This document shows, piece by piece, positions 7,761 through 17,325 of a stretch of 37,305 bases of DNA (positions are counted from its first letter, which is position 1; every line of letters starts with the position of its first letter). A program made the position numbers and the translations under genes. Source of the stretch: Bacteroidota bacterium. Its GTDB lineage: Bacteria; Bacteroidota; Bacteroidia; AKYH767-A; OLB10. The stretch is taken from contig JAHEKC010000018.1 in the NCBI GenBank assembly GCA_024638565.1, positions 1-37,305 on the forward strand. The letters are read 5' to 3'. The notes beneath the pieces are model-generated. The model saw nothing but the letters and a program-made list of their open reading frames with translations, made no database searches and was not told the DNA's origin.

Positions 7761-10700
7761 ATGCTGAAATATAGGTGCATGGGCAGACTTTACGCCATTT
7801 TACTGCTGGCTCTTTTCACCGCATCACTGCAGGCCCAAACATACCGCAATGAGTGGATCGTCACCTCCGTGACCAACCCCCATTCGCTGCAGCAGTACCT
7901 GCGCATTGATGTCAGCCAGGATGGAATCCACCGGATCACGCAGGCTGATATTGCCCAGTACACTTCCATCACGCTCCAGGACCCGAACCGCTTTCAGCTG
8001 TTCCACCGGGGTGAGGAGCATTTCATCCATGTGGAAGGCGAGGGAGACGGCTCGTTCGATGCAGGTGACTACATCGAATTTTATGGCAGGACAAATGACG
8101 GCTCATTCGACACGCACATATACGATACCACGACCAGCCAGGTAAATCCCTATTACAGCCTGTTCAACGACACCTCGGCTTATTTCCTCACGTTCAATGC
8201 CGATGTAACCAAGCAGAACAAGCGCATGGTAGTCGAAGCTGCCAATAACTTTCCCGCCTACACACCAGCGGATTACTTCTACAGGGAAAAGATCGACTCC
8301 TACCACGGCGGGGAATATGCTACAGGGTATGCCGAGGTAAGCGTGGATGCGGAGTACAGCAGGGGTGAAGGCCATACAGGCCCGCGATTCGCCAATGCGC
8401 AGTCTCGTGTCATCGCCACTCCCAACATTCATATTGCATCAGGGATCAACGCCGAGGTCAGTACGATGTTCCTGCGGCTGAATTCACAGGGGGGGTCGTG
8501 GGATGTCCTTGTCAACGGAAACCTTGTGGGGACCACATTCGCACCCATTGGTTATTCTGTCAGCCCGGTAAGTGGCACCGTTCATACTACATCCTTCGAT
8601 CCAGCCAACCCGCAAGCGACGTTTTCCTATATGCCAGGCCAGGGCCTGACCGGCGCCCAGAGCAACTCGGTTCCCTGGGCGCGCATCGTATACCCCCACC
8701 GGTACAGCCTTAAAGGCGAGACGGACGGGAACTACAGGCTGACCATCAAGGCCAGTAGCACCGATGCGCTTACACTGATGAACGTGGATAGCTTCCAGGT
8801 GGGCAATACTTCGGCTAAATGGATCTACGTGTTGGACGGGGAAACGCCATCTGATACGGTACGGAAGGTGACGGTTTTCCCCAACGGCACCCTCTGGCAG
8901 GCACTGCCCACGACAAACTTCCAGGACCGGGTCGCGGTGCTCAGCACCGAGAGTACAATGATCACGAGTACGGGTTTCGACATCCGGCCTGTGTCAACGG
9001 ACCCGGCACGGTATGGCCGTTTCCTGAATTTCGAATTCCAGGGCCTGTATGACGCCGATTACCTGATGGTCACGCACCCGGTGTTATGGTCATCGGCGCA
9101 AGCTTACCGCGACTACCGCGCTTCTGCGGCCGGAGGGGGCTTCAATGTGCTGATGGCTGATGTCAATGAGCTGTATGACCAGTTTGCATATGGCATCCGG
9201 CAAAACCCCGTGGCCATCCGGAATTTCGCACTGCTGACGATGGACAAGTACAACGCCCATCCGAAGTATATGTTTCTTTTCGGCAAGTCGTACCGGCCGG
9301 AGAACATTCGCCGCAACCCGTCGCATTACCAGTACAACCTGGTGCCCACGTACGGCAACCCGCCCTCGGACATGATCCTGACGGCGAAGGACCAGGGCGA
9401 CTCGCTCCTGGTGCCGCAAATGGCCACCGGGCGCCTCGCTGCAAGAGATTCCAGCGATGTGTACATGTACCTCGACAAGATTATTGCCCACGACCTTCAG
9501 CACCAGCTGGCACCGCAGCCATGGATGAAGCGGGTGCTGCACTTCGGCGGCGGCAGCAATGCTTTCGAGCAGACAGAAATCAGGAATGTCCTGGCGAACT
9601 ATGAATCCGTCATCGAGGATACGCTTTATGCCGGCCATGTCACCACATTCCTCAAGACCTCCACCGCACCCATACAGATCAACCTGAGCGCCTACCTGCA
9701 GTCTCTCATCGACAGCGGCACGACCATCATGACATTTTTCGCGCATGCTTCAGGTTCCACGTTCGATATCACCACGGATGACCCCGCCAACTACAATAAC
9801 AAGGACAAATACCCGGTCATTATTGCCAATTCCTGTTTCGTGGGCGATATTCATGTGCATGCGCGGCAGTACAGTGAAGACTTCATTTTCCAGGTGGACA
9901 AGGGTGCCATTGGATTTATTGCCTCCCCGAATGTGGGTTACATCCATGACCAGGCGGCGTATACCACCCCCCTGTACAAGAACATCGCGAGCTGGAGCTA
10001 CGGCGACGGCATCGGCATATGCATGGCCAATACCGTGGACAGTGTCTGGTATGGCAGCCGCCTGGCCACACAGGCGCTTACGCTGGGTATGACGCTGCAT
10101 GGAGACCCGGCCATCAGGCTGTACGACCATGACAAACCCGACCTGGAGGTGACCAATTCCAACGTGTTCTTCACTCCTGCGAATATCTCCTCCGACATGC
10201 CATCTTTCGAGATCAATGTGATCGTGCGAAACCTGGGCCGTGCCATCAATAAACCCTACCAGCTGCGGATCGTGCGGCGCTTCCCGGACGGATTTACCCC
10301 CTGGGTGCACGAGCAGACGCTTGCCGCGATGCCGTTCATTGATACCGTCACCGTTTCAGTACCCATGAATTTCCTGCATGCCCCCGGGCTGAACTTCTTC
10401 GATGTGCAGGTTGACGCCACCATCCCCGATGAGATCGACGAAAGCAATGAATTCAACAACGAAGCCAAGAATGTACCGTTGCTGATCCGGTCCGGAGACA
10501 TTGTACCCGTCTTCCCGGCAGAATACGCCATCGTGCCGGGCGACAGCATTACCCTGAAAGCGTCGACCACTGACCTGTTCGCTGAGGCTACCGACTACCT
10601 GTTCGAAATTGATACGACGGACCGGTTCAATTTCACTTCGGGGGTGTACCAGTCGGTCACCATCAACAGCAAGGGCGGGATCGTGAGCTGGAACCTGCCG

Positions 10701-12896
10701 TTCAAGCTCGACCCCAACCAGGTGTATTACTGGCGCGTGGCGAACAAGCTCATCCAATCGGATACGACCTACAAGTGGAACGAAAGCTCCTTCATATACA
10801 TTCCCGGTAAGACGGGTTGGTCGCAGGCGCACTATTCGCAGTTCAAGGAAGACGATTTCCAGAATGTGATCTATACCAACAAGCCGGCAAGCCAGGATAC
10901 CACGTTTACATTCGTGTCGGTGGCAAAATCGCTGGTATGCAACAATTCCCTCAAGCCTAATTACATTATCGGGGACCTATGTGAATACTACCTCGATAAC
11001 CAGCTCATGGATTACGGGGGCTGTCCCAACCAGGTGAACCTGGCCGTGCTCGACAGCATCACGCTCGACCCGTGGACCAATGCCACGCACGACCTGGGGA
11101 ACTGGAACAAGTACGACAACATTTCCGGTAAGTCATACGGCTGTGCCGGACCGAATACAGGACGCAGCCGGCCTGAAGCATTCTTTGCTTTCAGAATGAC
11201 GGACCCGGCGGGGCGCGACAGCCTCCGGTACGCACTGGACAGCCTCATCCCTGCGGGCAATTATATCCTGGCGTATACATTCGCCAACCCGTATTACGGT
11301 CAGTGGGAACCCGCGCTGCGCACTGCCTTCGAGAACCTGGGCAGCCAGCTGGTGACAGCCGTGGATACGCCTGCCTGGTGGCAGCCCCTGATCTTCTTTG
11401 CGAAGAAAGGTGATCCGGCCAGCGCCCGCGAAGTACTTGGCGATTCCGTAAACACAGCCATCCAGCTGGATACGCTGCTGGGCGGAAACTGGGACAAGGG
11501 ATTCGTTACCTCGGTGACCATCGGGCCGGCTAAGCAATGGTCGGAGTTGCACTGGGAGCAGTTCCCGGTGGAACCCACGCCGCTGGCGGACAGCATCCAC
11601 CTCAAGGTGATCGGCCTGGACACCACGTTGAACGAAACAGTGCTCATTGATGGCATCCCCGTGGACTCCATGGATATGTCGCTGGCAGGCATTGACGCCA
11701 CGAATTACCCGTACCTGAAGCTAAAGGCCTATATGCAGGATGAGTTGCAAAAATCACCACCGCAGCTTCAGCGCTGGCAGATCTATTTTACTGAAGTACC
11801 CGAGGGAGCGCTGAACCCGATCAGGCATTTCAGCGTCGCAAAAGACACCGTTCAGGAAGGGGAGAACTATGATTTCGAAATGGCTTTTGAAAACATCAGC
11901 ACCACTGATTTCCCCGACAGCATGACGGTTGATTTCTTTATTTATGACGGGAACAATAACCGGGTGGATGTAGGATCACCGAAGTACAAGCCGCTCACCG
12001 CCGGGGACTACTTTATCGCATCAGCCAGTTTCGATACGCGGGGTCATCCCGGCCTGAGCTCCATGTGGATTGAAGTCAATCCATTCAATGCGCAGCACCT
12101 GCAGGAGCAGTACCATTTCAACAACATCACTTCAAGGGCGTTCAAGGTGAACAGTGACATCACCAACCCCATCCTGGACGTGACTTTTGACGGCATCCAT
12201 ATCCTGAACGGCGACATCGTTTCACCGAAGCCGGCCATCCTCATCAGGCTGAAGGACGAAAACCAGTTTGTAGCCCTTGAGGATACGGCCAAGTACCGCG
12301 TATTCCTGACCGACTCCACGGGTGGGTCGAAACAGGTCTTTTTTGAAGGCAGTCCCAACAGCGGTACGGGAACGGACAAGATGAAATGGTCGCCCGCAGC
12401 CCTTCCGGATAACACCTTTGTGATAGAATATTACCCCAACTTCCCGGTAGACGGCACCTACACCCTGGAAGTACAGGGCAGCGATGAAGCCGGAAACCTG
12501 TCAGGCGGAAACAGCTACAAGATTTCATTCGAGGTGATAAACCGTTCCACCATCACGGAGGTGATCAACTATCCGAACCCGTTCTCCACCTCCACGCGAT
12601 TCGTGTTTACGCTGACCGGCCAGGAGATCCCCACCGGTATGCGGATCCAGATCATGACGGTGACCGGAAAGATCATACGAACGATACTCCAGGACGAACT
12701 CGGGCCTATTCATATAGGCAGGAACATCACCCAGTACGCCTGGGATGGCCGTGACGAGTACGGGGACCAGCTTGCCAATGGCATTTACCTGTACCGTGTC
12801 AACACGGAGATTAACGGCCAGGGCATCGAACGCCGTGCCACTGAAGCGGACCGCTTTTTCAAAAAGGGCTGGGGTAAGATGTACCTGATGCGCTAA
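7761..12896 (+). CDS. Giant C25-family cysteine peptidase, T9SS sortase of the PorU2 type
   Basis: A 1711-residue protein. A signal peptide (GRLYAILLLALFTASLQAQ) follows either the ATG at 7761 or that at 7779. A beta-rich N-terminal region precedes a gingipain-like C25 domain at about residues 430-780. The catalytic pair is visible: His662 in FFAHASG and Cys692 in IANSCFVGD. A CARDB-like Ig domain follows at about 792-890 (PDLEVTNSNVFF...), then further beta-rich modules, and a FlgD/T9SS-type C-terminal module from about 1595 (INYPNPFSTSTRF ... WDGRDEYGDQLANGIYLYRV). Classical PorU is about 1100-1300 residues, so this is larger and fits the proteins named PorU2. It probably cleaves C-terminal sorting domains at the outer surface together with the PorV-like partner encoded just upstream. 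Cleavage activity is inferred from family. Confidence 0.85.
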   Translation: MLKYRCMGRLYAILLLALFTASLQAQTYRNEWIVTSVTNPHSLQQYLRIDVSQDGIHRITQADIAQYTSITLQDPNRFQLFHRGEEHFIHVEGEGDGSFDAGDYIEFYGRTNDGSFDTHIYDTTTSQVNPYYSLFNDTSAYFLTFNADVTKQNKRMVVEAANNFPAYTPADYFYREKIDSYHGGEYATGYAEVSVDAEYSRGEGHTGPRFANAQSRVIATPNIHIASGINAEVSTMFLRLNSQGGSWDVLVNGNLVGTTFAPIGYSVSPVSGTVHTTSFDPANPQATFSYMPGQGLTGAQSNSVPWARIVYPHRYSLKGETDGNYRLTIKASSTDALTLMNVDSFQVGNTSAKWIYVLDGETPSDTVRKVTVFPNGTLWQALPTTNFQDRVAVLSTESTMITSTGFDIRPVSTDPARYGRFLNFEFQGLYDADYLMVTHPVLWSSAQAYRDYRASAAGGGFNVLMADVNELYDQFAYGIRQNPVAIRNFALLTMDKYNAHPKYMFLFGKSYRPENIRRNPSHYQYNLVPTYGNPPSDMILTAKDQGDSLLVPQMATGRLAARDSSDVYMYLDKIIAHDLQHQLAPQPWMKRVLHFGGGSNAFEQTEIRNVLANYESVIEDTLYAGHVTTFLKTSTAPIQINLSAYLQSLIDSGTTIMTFFAHASGSTFDITTDDPANYNNKDKYPVIIANSCFVGDIHVHARQYSEDFIFQVDKGAIGFIASPNVGYIHDQAAYTTPLYKNIASWSYGDGIGICMANTVDSVWYGSRLATQALTLGMTLHGDPAIRLYDHDKPDLEVTNSNVFFTPANISSDMPSFEINVIVRNLGRAINKPYQLRIVRRFPDGFTPWVHEQTLAAMPFIDTVTVSVPMNFLHAPGLNFFDVQVDATIPDEIDESNEFNNEAKNVPLLIRSGDIVPVFPAEYAIVPGDSITLKASTTDLFAEATDYLFEIDTTDRFNFTSGVYQSVTINSKGGIVSWNLPFKLDPNQVYYWRVANKLIQSDTTYKWNESSFIYIPGKTGWSQAHYSQFKEDDFQNVIYTNKPASQDTTFTFVSVAKSLVCNNSLKPNYIIGDLCEYYLDNQLMDYGGCPNQVNLAVLDSITLDPWTNATHDLGNWNKYDNISGKSYGCAGPNTGRSRPEAFFAFRMTDPAGRDSLRYALDSLIPAGNYILAYTFANPYYGQWEPALRTAFENLGSQLVTAVDTPAWWQPLIFFAKKGDPASAREVLGDSVNTAIQLDTLLGGNWDKGFVTSVTIGPAKQWSELHWEQFPVEPTPLADSIHLKVIGLDTTLNETVLIDGIPVDSMDMSLAGIDATNYPYLKLKAYMQDELQKSPPQLQRWQIYFTEVPEGALNPIRHFSVAKDTVQEGENYDFEMAFENISTTDFPDSMTVDFFIYDGNNNRVDVGSPKYKPLTAGDYFIASASFDTRGHPGLSSMWIEVNPFNAQHLQEQYHFNNITSRAFKVNSDITNPILDVTFDGIHILNGDIVSPKPAILIRLKDENQFVALEDTAKYRVFLTDSTGGSKQVFFEGSPNSGTGTDKMKWSPAALPDNTFVIEYYPNFPVDGTYTLEVQGSDEAGNLSGGNSYKISFEVINRSTITEVINYPNPFSTSTRFVFTLTGQEIPTGMRIQIMTVTGKIIRTILQDELGPIHIGRNITQYAWDGRDEYGDQLANGIYLYRVNTEINGQGIERRATEADRFFKKGWGKMYLMR

Positions 12897-12939
12897 CCGG
12901 AAGGTTCGCGGATTAACCCTGACTGCCATCAGGCAGGGA

Positions 12940-12975
12940 TTGCGGTTCACGGATAACGGATCACCAACCACCTTT
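12940..12975. repeat. Degenerate intergenic repeat, copy A
   Basis: The segment at 12952-12964 (GATAACGGATCAC) is, read on the minus strand, GTGATCCGTTATC, which differs by one base from GTGATCCGTAATC at 20736-20748. It sits in the 128-base gap between the sortase gene and lnt. Confidence 0.4.
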
Positions 12976-13024
12976 CACGCGCCCCAACCCAATTCTCTTC
13001 GTTTTCGCACATTTGTTGAACCGT

Positions 13025-14599
13025 ATGAACAGGGCAACGCCTTTCCTGCTTACTGCCGGAAGCGCATTGCTGGGCTGGCTGGCCTGGCCTGCCGGTGGGT
13101 TCGCCCCGCTGCTGTTCCTGGCCTGGATCCCGCTTTTGGTGCTGGAGGACCGGTACTTCCGTGCGGGAAGGTCCCGGGGGCTTTTCGGCTGGGTCTATTT
13201 GTCATTCTTTCTTTGGAATCTGCTCACCACATGGTGGGTGTACAATTCCTCCCTTTTTGGCGTGGTGGCGGCGGTGTTATGCAATTCACTGTTCATGGCG
13301 CTGGTGTTTATGCTTTTTCACCAGACCCGCAAGAAGGTACAGGACACGTTTGCCTACCCGGCACTGATCGCCTACTGGCTTTCATTCGAGTACCTGCACC
13401 TGAACTGGGATATCTCATGGCCGTGGCTTACCCTGGGCAACGGGTTGGCTACCATGCCTCGATGGATCCAGTGGTATGAATACACAGGTATCCTTGGCGG
13501 CTCGCTATGGATACTGGCACTGAACATCATGTTGTACCGCCTGCTCTTTTTCGCGCGTGAGGAAACACGGAAAACAAAATCCGTGATGGTCGCGGCCCTG
13601 CTGTTGATCCCGGTTGCCTGTTCGCTGACACGGTATCATACATACGAGGAAACGCCGCACCCGGTGAACATAACGGTGGTACAACCTAATATCGACCCCT
13701 ATCATGAGAAGTTCGGTACCCTTTCTGCCCGCCAGCAACTGATCCGGCTGTTGCAGCTTGCGGCCTCCAAAACGGACTCGGCGGTTGATTACCTGGTCGC
13801 ACCTGAAACGGCCATGGTGTCTGGCATGTGGGAGGAAGAGCTGCACCTGCATCCGGATGTGGGCCTGCTCAGGAAATTCATGGGCGCGTTCCCCGGCCTT
13901 AGAATCGTTATTGGCGCCTCAACTTACAGGCAATACCCGGACTCGACACAACGATCGTCCACGGCACGGAGATTTACGAAATCAGAAGGTTATTACGACT
14001 CATTCAACACCGCGCTGTTTCTCGATACCACGGACTCCATCCAGGTGCATCACAAGTCAAAACTGGTACCGGGAGTGGAGAAGATGCCCTATCCACGCAT
14101 CTTCGGATTTCTCGAAAAATTCGCCATTGACCTGGGCGGTATTTCAGGCAGCCTGGGAAAGGACCCGGAAAGAATGGTATTCCGGTCCGGGGAGCACGTT
14201 GCCGCTCCTATTATCTGCTATGAGTCGGTGTACGGGGAGTATGTGGCCGATTACGTCAGGAAGAATGCCGATTTGCTTTTCATCATTACAAACGACGGCT
14301 GGTGGGGTCACACGCCTGGCCATCGGCAACACCTGCAGTACGGGCGGCTGCGTGCCATCGAAATGCGTCGAAGCATTGCCCGTTCGGCTAACACGGGGAT
14401 ATCCTGCTTCATCAACCAGCGGGGCGATATCCTGCAACCCACAAAATACTGGGAAGAGGATGTCATTTCCGCCACGATCAATGCCAGCGACAAGGTGACA
14501 TTTTATGCACGTTATGGGGATTACCTTGCCAAGGCCGGACTGCTCTATGCCTCGGCCATGCTGATCCTGGTGATGATCAGGAGAAGAGGGGACAGGTAA
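13025..14599 (+). CDS. lnt: Apolipoprotein N-acyltransferase
   Basis: A 524-residue inner-membrane protein; the ATG at 13025 is preferred over an in-frame TTG 12 bases earlier. About six N-terminal membrane segments (residues 5-200) are followed by a periplasmic carbon-nitrogen hydrolase domain (about 210-480) and a last membrane segment near the C-terminus. The catalytic triad is intact: Glu261 in VAPETAM, Lys344 in HHKSKLVPG and Cys398 in IICYES. The trailing ITNDGWWGHTPG and RRSIARSANTG blocks are also characteristic. Lnt adds a third acyl chain to the N-terminal cysteine of lipoproteins. GldD and the GH16-like lipoprotein in this window are potential substrates. Lnt is convergent with the response-regulator gene. 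Confidence 0.93.
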   Translation: MNRATPFLLTAGSALLGWLAWPAGGFAPLLFLAWIPLLVLEDRYFRAGRSRGLFGWVYLSFFLWNLLTTWWVYNSSLFGVVAAVLCNSLFMALVFMLFHQTRKKVQDTFAYPALIAYWLSFEYLHLNWDISWPWLTLGNGLATMPRWIQWYEYTGILGGSLWILALNIMLYRLLFFAREETRKTKSVMVAALLLIPVACSLTRYHTYEETPHPVNITVVQPNIDPYHEKFGTLSARQQLIRLLQLAASKTDSAVDYLVAPETAMVSGMWEEELHLHPDVGLLRKFMGAFPGLRIVIGASTYRQYPDSTQRSSTARRFTKSEGYYDSFNTALFLDTTDSIQVHHKSKLVPGVEKMPYPRIFGFLEKFAIDLGGISGSLGKDPERMVFRSGEHVAAPIICYESVYGEYVADYVRKNADLLFIITNDGWWGHTPGHRQHLQYGRLRAIEMRRSIARSANTGISCFINQRGDILQPTKYWEEDVISATINASDKVTFYARYGDYLAKAGLLYASAMLILVMIRRRGDR

Positions 14600-14649
14600 G
14601 CATTTGTTCAGGGGTCCAGGCTACTCTTGCATAAACCCAAGCCATGCGC

Positions 14650-15171
14650 TTACAACCAACCGGGCCGGTCTGTGATCAGGCCCTGCTGCTGCATGAAAAT
14701 AAAAAGGATGATCATAAGCACGAAGGCAATGCCGAATGTAATGGTCAGCTTTTTATACTTGCTCGCATCACCCTTCATCTTGGTATACCGGTAGATATTG
14801 AAAATGGCTTTTTCAGCCCGGTAGTACGCGCTTTCACCTTTAACGATGTAATCAAACGCACCGTATTTCATCACATCCACCGCCACTTCTATTTTGTCCT
14901 GGCCTGACAACATCACCACTTCGGATTCCGGAAGGTGCTTTTTTACCTCGGTCAGTACTTCCAATCCGTCGCTCGCATCCTTCTTCACACTGTTCAGAAA
15001 ATAATCCATGAATACGATAACAGGCTTTTCTCCGTTCCGGATGGCCTGCAGGCAATCCTCTCCCGTTTCAAAGGCCTTCACCCTGTAATGTGACATCTTG
15101 GAAAGGTGATCCACGAGCATCTCTCGCTGCATCATCTCGTCTTCGACAACAAAAACGGTTTTTTCAGCCAT
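14650..15171 (-). CDS. Tail-anchored response regulator (REC domain plus C-terminal membrane helix)
   Basis: A 173-residue protein. Residues 1-125 are a receiver domain with the acidic pocket EDE (10-12), phospho-acceptor Asp56 in VFMDYFL, Ser89 in MLSGQD at the switch position and Lys111 in YIVKGES. There is no DNA-binding or enzymatic output domain. A short basic linker (YTKMKGDASKYKK) leads to a single hydrophobic helix at about 142-160 (LTITFGIAFVLMIILFIFM) and a short tail ending RPGWL. The basic residues before the helix predict the receiver in the cytoplasm and the tail in the periplasm. It is the last gene of a kinase-Hpt-regulator series, 63 bases after the Hpt gene, so it is probably the end point of that phosphorelay. 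Its output is unknown. Confidence 0.88.
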   Translation of the reverse strand: MAEKTVFVVEDEMMQREMLVDHLSKMSHYRVKAFETGEDCLQAIRNGEKPVIVFMDYFLNSVKKDASDGLEVLTEVKKHLPESEVVMLSGQDKIEVAVDVMKYGAFDYIVKGESAYYRAEKAIFNIYRYTKMKGDASKYKKLTITFGIAFVLMIILFIFMQQQGLITDRPGWL

Positions 15172-15234
15172 GGCGGTTAGGTTTGGTGTGCAATTTCCGT
15201 ATTTAATTTTATATGAACAACCAGGCCCGGCGTG

Positions 15235-15576
15235 CTAGCCGGTAATGGCGCTCTTTAGCTCCGGGTATGCTTGATCGAGCAGCTTTTTAAGCTCATCGAG
15301 TTGTCCGGGTAAACTTTCGGTGTTTTTCTGTTCTCCTGCGTTATTCTCTATGCGCTTGATGAGCTCTTCACCACCCTTGATTCCCATGTAGGTGATCTGC
15401 GGCTTAAGCGCATGCGCGGTGGTCTTAAGAGATGGATAGTCCGCATCCCCGAGATGCTTCTCCATGGAAGATACCATGGCCGGGGCATGCTGCAGGAACA
15501 GGTTGATGTACTTGTTGACTTTTTCACGGTCCCCCCCTGCAAAGGAGTTAAGGAATGTAAGGTCTGCGACAGGCAT
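15235..15576 (-). CDS. Histidine phosphotransfer (Hpt) protein
   Basis: A 113-residue protein starting at the ATG of 15576 (MPVADLTFLNSF); the open frame extends further upstream into the end of the kinase gene but without homology. The Hpt four-helix pattern is clear, with phospho-acceptor His55 in the motif TAHALKPQITYMG and the usual GD-x-x-x-x-x-x-Y-x-x-x-F-L opening. It would shuttle phosphate between the receiver of the hybrid kinase encoded 52 bases upstream and a final receiver, most simply the tail-anchored regulator encoded next. It is a free-standing domain rather than fused to the kinase. Confidence 0.88.
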   Translation of the reverse strand: MPVADLTFLNSFAGGDREKVNKYINLFLQHAPAMVSSMEKHLGDADYPSLKTTAHALKPQITYMGIKGGEELIKRIENNAGEQKNTESLPGQLDELKKLLDQAYPELKSAITG

Positions 15577-15628
15577 AAGCTTATGATAAATTCTTGTATT
15601 TGGTTTTAACAGTTTCAGGACCCGCGTA

Positions 15629-17263
15629 TCAGGAATCCGGCAGGGGGTCGCCAAGCAGGAGCTTGCTGATCTGCCTGATAAGGTCATCAGGGTTAAATGG
15701 TTTCGTGATGAAGGCATTCATGCCCGCGTCAAGGCACTTGTCCACTTCCTCTTGCATGACGCTGGCGGTCATCGCCAGAACGGGGGTTTGGCTTTTCGGG
15801 GCATCCAGGTCAGCACGAATCCGGCGGGTGGCCTCAAAGCCGTCCATTTCAGGCATCTGGACGTCCATGATCACCAGGTTGTACGGTTCCTTGATGATCA
15901 TGTCCAGCGCCTCCCTTCCATTGGTGGCTTCATCAATTTGCACGCCCTTTACGTAGGCGTGTATCGTGTCCGCCGCCACCACACGGTTAAACGGGTTGTC
16001 GTCCACCAACAGGATCTTCTTTCCACTGAGCGCTCCCAGGCTATCGGGATCGATTTTTTCGGACAAATCGTTTTTATCCGCTTCGGTTGCCACCGGGTAC
16101 GGGATGACGAACGAGAATACGGAACCTTCGCCATACTTGCTGGTTACGGAAATGGTGCCGCCGTGATGCTCCACGAGTTGTTTCGAGATGGTCAGCCCCA
16201 GCCCTGTCCCCCCGAACTTACGGGTGGTATCGCCGGAGGCCTGGGTGAACTTCTCGAATACACTATTGACTTTGTCCTCAGGAATGCCTATGCCCGTATC
16301 CGTGACATCAAACCGGAGCCGGCAGGTATCGTCCTTTTCGCTTTCCAGGGTACAGCTTACTGTTACCATGCCTTCGCTGGTGAATTTAATGGCATTGCCC
16401 GCCAGGTTGACCAGTACCTGGTTCAGGCGCACAGGGTCGCCAAGCACCGTGTCAGGAACTTTCTCTTCAACGGTCACCTTGAATTCCAGCCCCTTTTCTT
16501 CCGACTTCACACGCAGCGCCACATCGACCAGGTTCATGACTTCACGGATCGAAAGGGGAATGGTTTCCATGCTGATCTTCCCGGCTTCAATCTTGGACAG
16601 GTCCAGGATGTCATTAATGATGACAAGCAGGTTGTCGGATGAGTCCTTGATTGCCCGCAGGTATTTTAGCTGGTTCTCTTCCGGATTATTCTTCAGAAGC
16701 AGGTTGGTCATGCCAATGACCACGTTCATGGGGGTCCGGATTTCATGGCTCATGTTTGCCAGGAACTGCTGTTCATGCTTCTTGCTTTCCAGTGCCTGCC
16801 GCCGTTCCACTTCCGCGATTTCCTTTTCATGAATCGTCTTTCCAAGTTTCTCCCGCGCCTCGATCCCCTCACGGATGACTTCCACTTCCCGGATGGTCTT
16901 TTCCATGGTTGCCTGAAGGTCGTTGAAGTCGATGGGCTTGGTAATGAAATCGAAGGCCCCCTTATTCATGGCCGAGCGGATGTTTTCCATATCGCCATAG
17001 GCGGAAACAACCACGGCCTTGTGCACGCCTTTTCTTTCCCGGAGCTTGGACAGGAGCGTAAGCCCATCCATCATGGGCATGTTGATATCGGTGAAAATGG
17101 CATCTACCGGCCCGCCCTGTTCGATCTTCTCCAGTGCTTCCATGCCATTGCCTGCAAAGTCGAATTCAAGCAAACCCTTTCGTATGTCACTCCGGAACTT
17201 CTGCCTGATGAGAAGCTCCAGGTCGGGTTCATCGTCGACAACCAGGATTCTCTTTTTGGACAT
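15629..17263 (-). CDS. Soluble hybrid histidine kinase, REC-HisKA-HATPase-REC
   Basis: A 544-residue protein without signal peptide or membrane helix. The N-terminal receiver (residues 4-125) has Asp59 in IFTDINMP and Lys108 in FITKPI. A coiled helix (about 125-165) leads to HisKA with His172 in [14 protein letters not shown], then the HATPase with NAIKFTSEG (N box), [10 protein letters not shown] (G1), [14 protein letters not shown] (G2). The C-terminal receiver (about 415-535) has Asp467 in [13 protein letters not shown]. Input thus comes through a receiver rather than a sensor domain, so another kinase may feed it. It starts 62 bases after secA in the same direction and is followed by its Hpt and a receiver gene. 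Confidence 0.93.
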   Translation of the reverse strand: MSKKRILVVDDEPDLELLIRQKFRSDIRKGLLEFDFAGNGMEALEKIEQGGPVDAIFTDINMPMMDGLTLLSKLRERKGVHKAVVVSAYGDMENIRSAMNKGAFDFITKPIDFNDLQATMEKTIREVEVIREGIEAREKLGKTIHEKEIAEVERRQALESKKHEQQFLANMSHEIRTPMNVVIGMTNLLLKNNPEENQLKYLRAIKDSSDNLLVIINDILDLSKIEAGKISMETIPLSIREVMNLVDVALRVKSEEKGLEFKVTVEEKVPDTVLGDPVRLNQVLVNLAGNAIKFTSEGMVTVSCTLESEKDDTCRLRFDVTDTGIGIPEDKVNSVFEKFTQASGDTTRKFGGTGLGLTISKQLVEHHGGTISVTSKYGEGSVFSFVIPYPVATEADKNDLSEKIDPDSLGALSGKKILLVDDNPFNRVVAADTIHAYVKGVQIDEATNGREALDMIIKEPYNLVIMDVQMPEMDGFEATRRIRADLDAPKSQTPVLAMTASVMQEEVDKCLDAGMNAFITKPFNPDDLIRQISKLLLGDPLPDS

Positions 17264-17325
17264 AAAGGCAGCGGGTTCTTTCGGGTATCGTAATCAGTCG
17301 GTTGGCCGGGAATGATAATTCCTGG

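Noticed and set aside
9090-10310. Minus-strand frames of about 190-220 residues opposite the C25 sortase
   Set aside because: They are antisense to the catalytic domain and have no signal, motif or neighbour support.
15752-16642. A 296-residue plus-strand frame opposite the hybrid kinase
   Set aside because: It is antisense to conserved kinase motifs and shows no family features.
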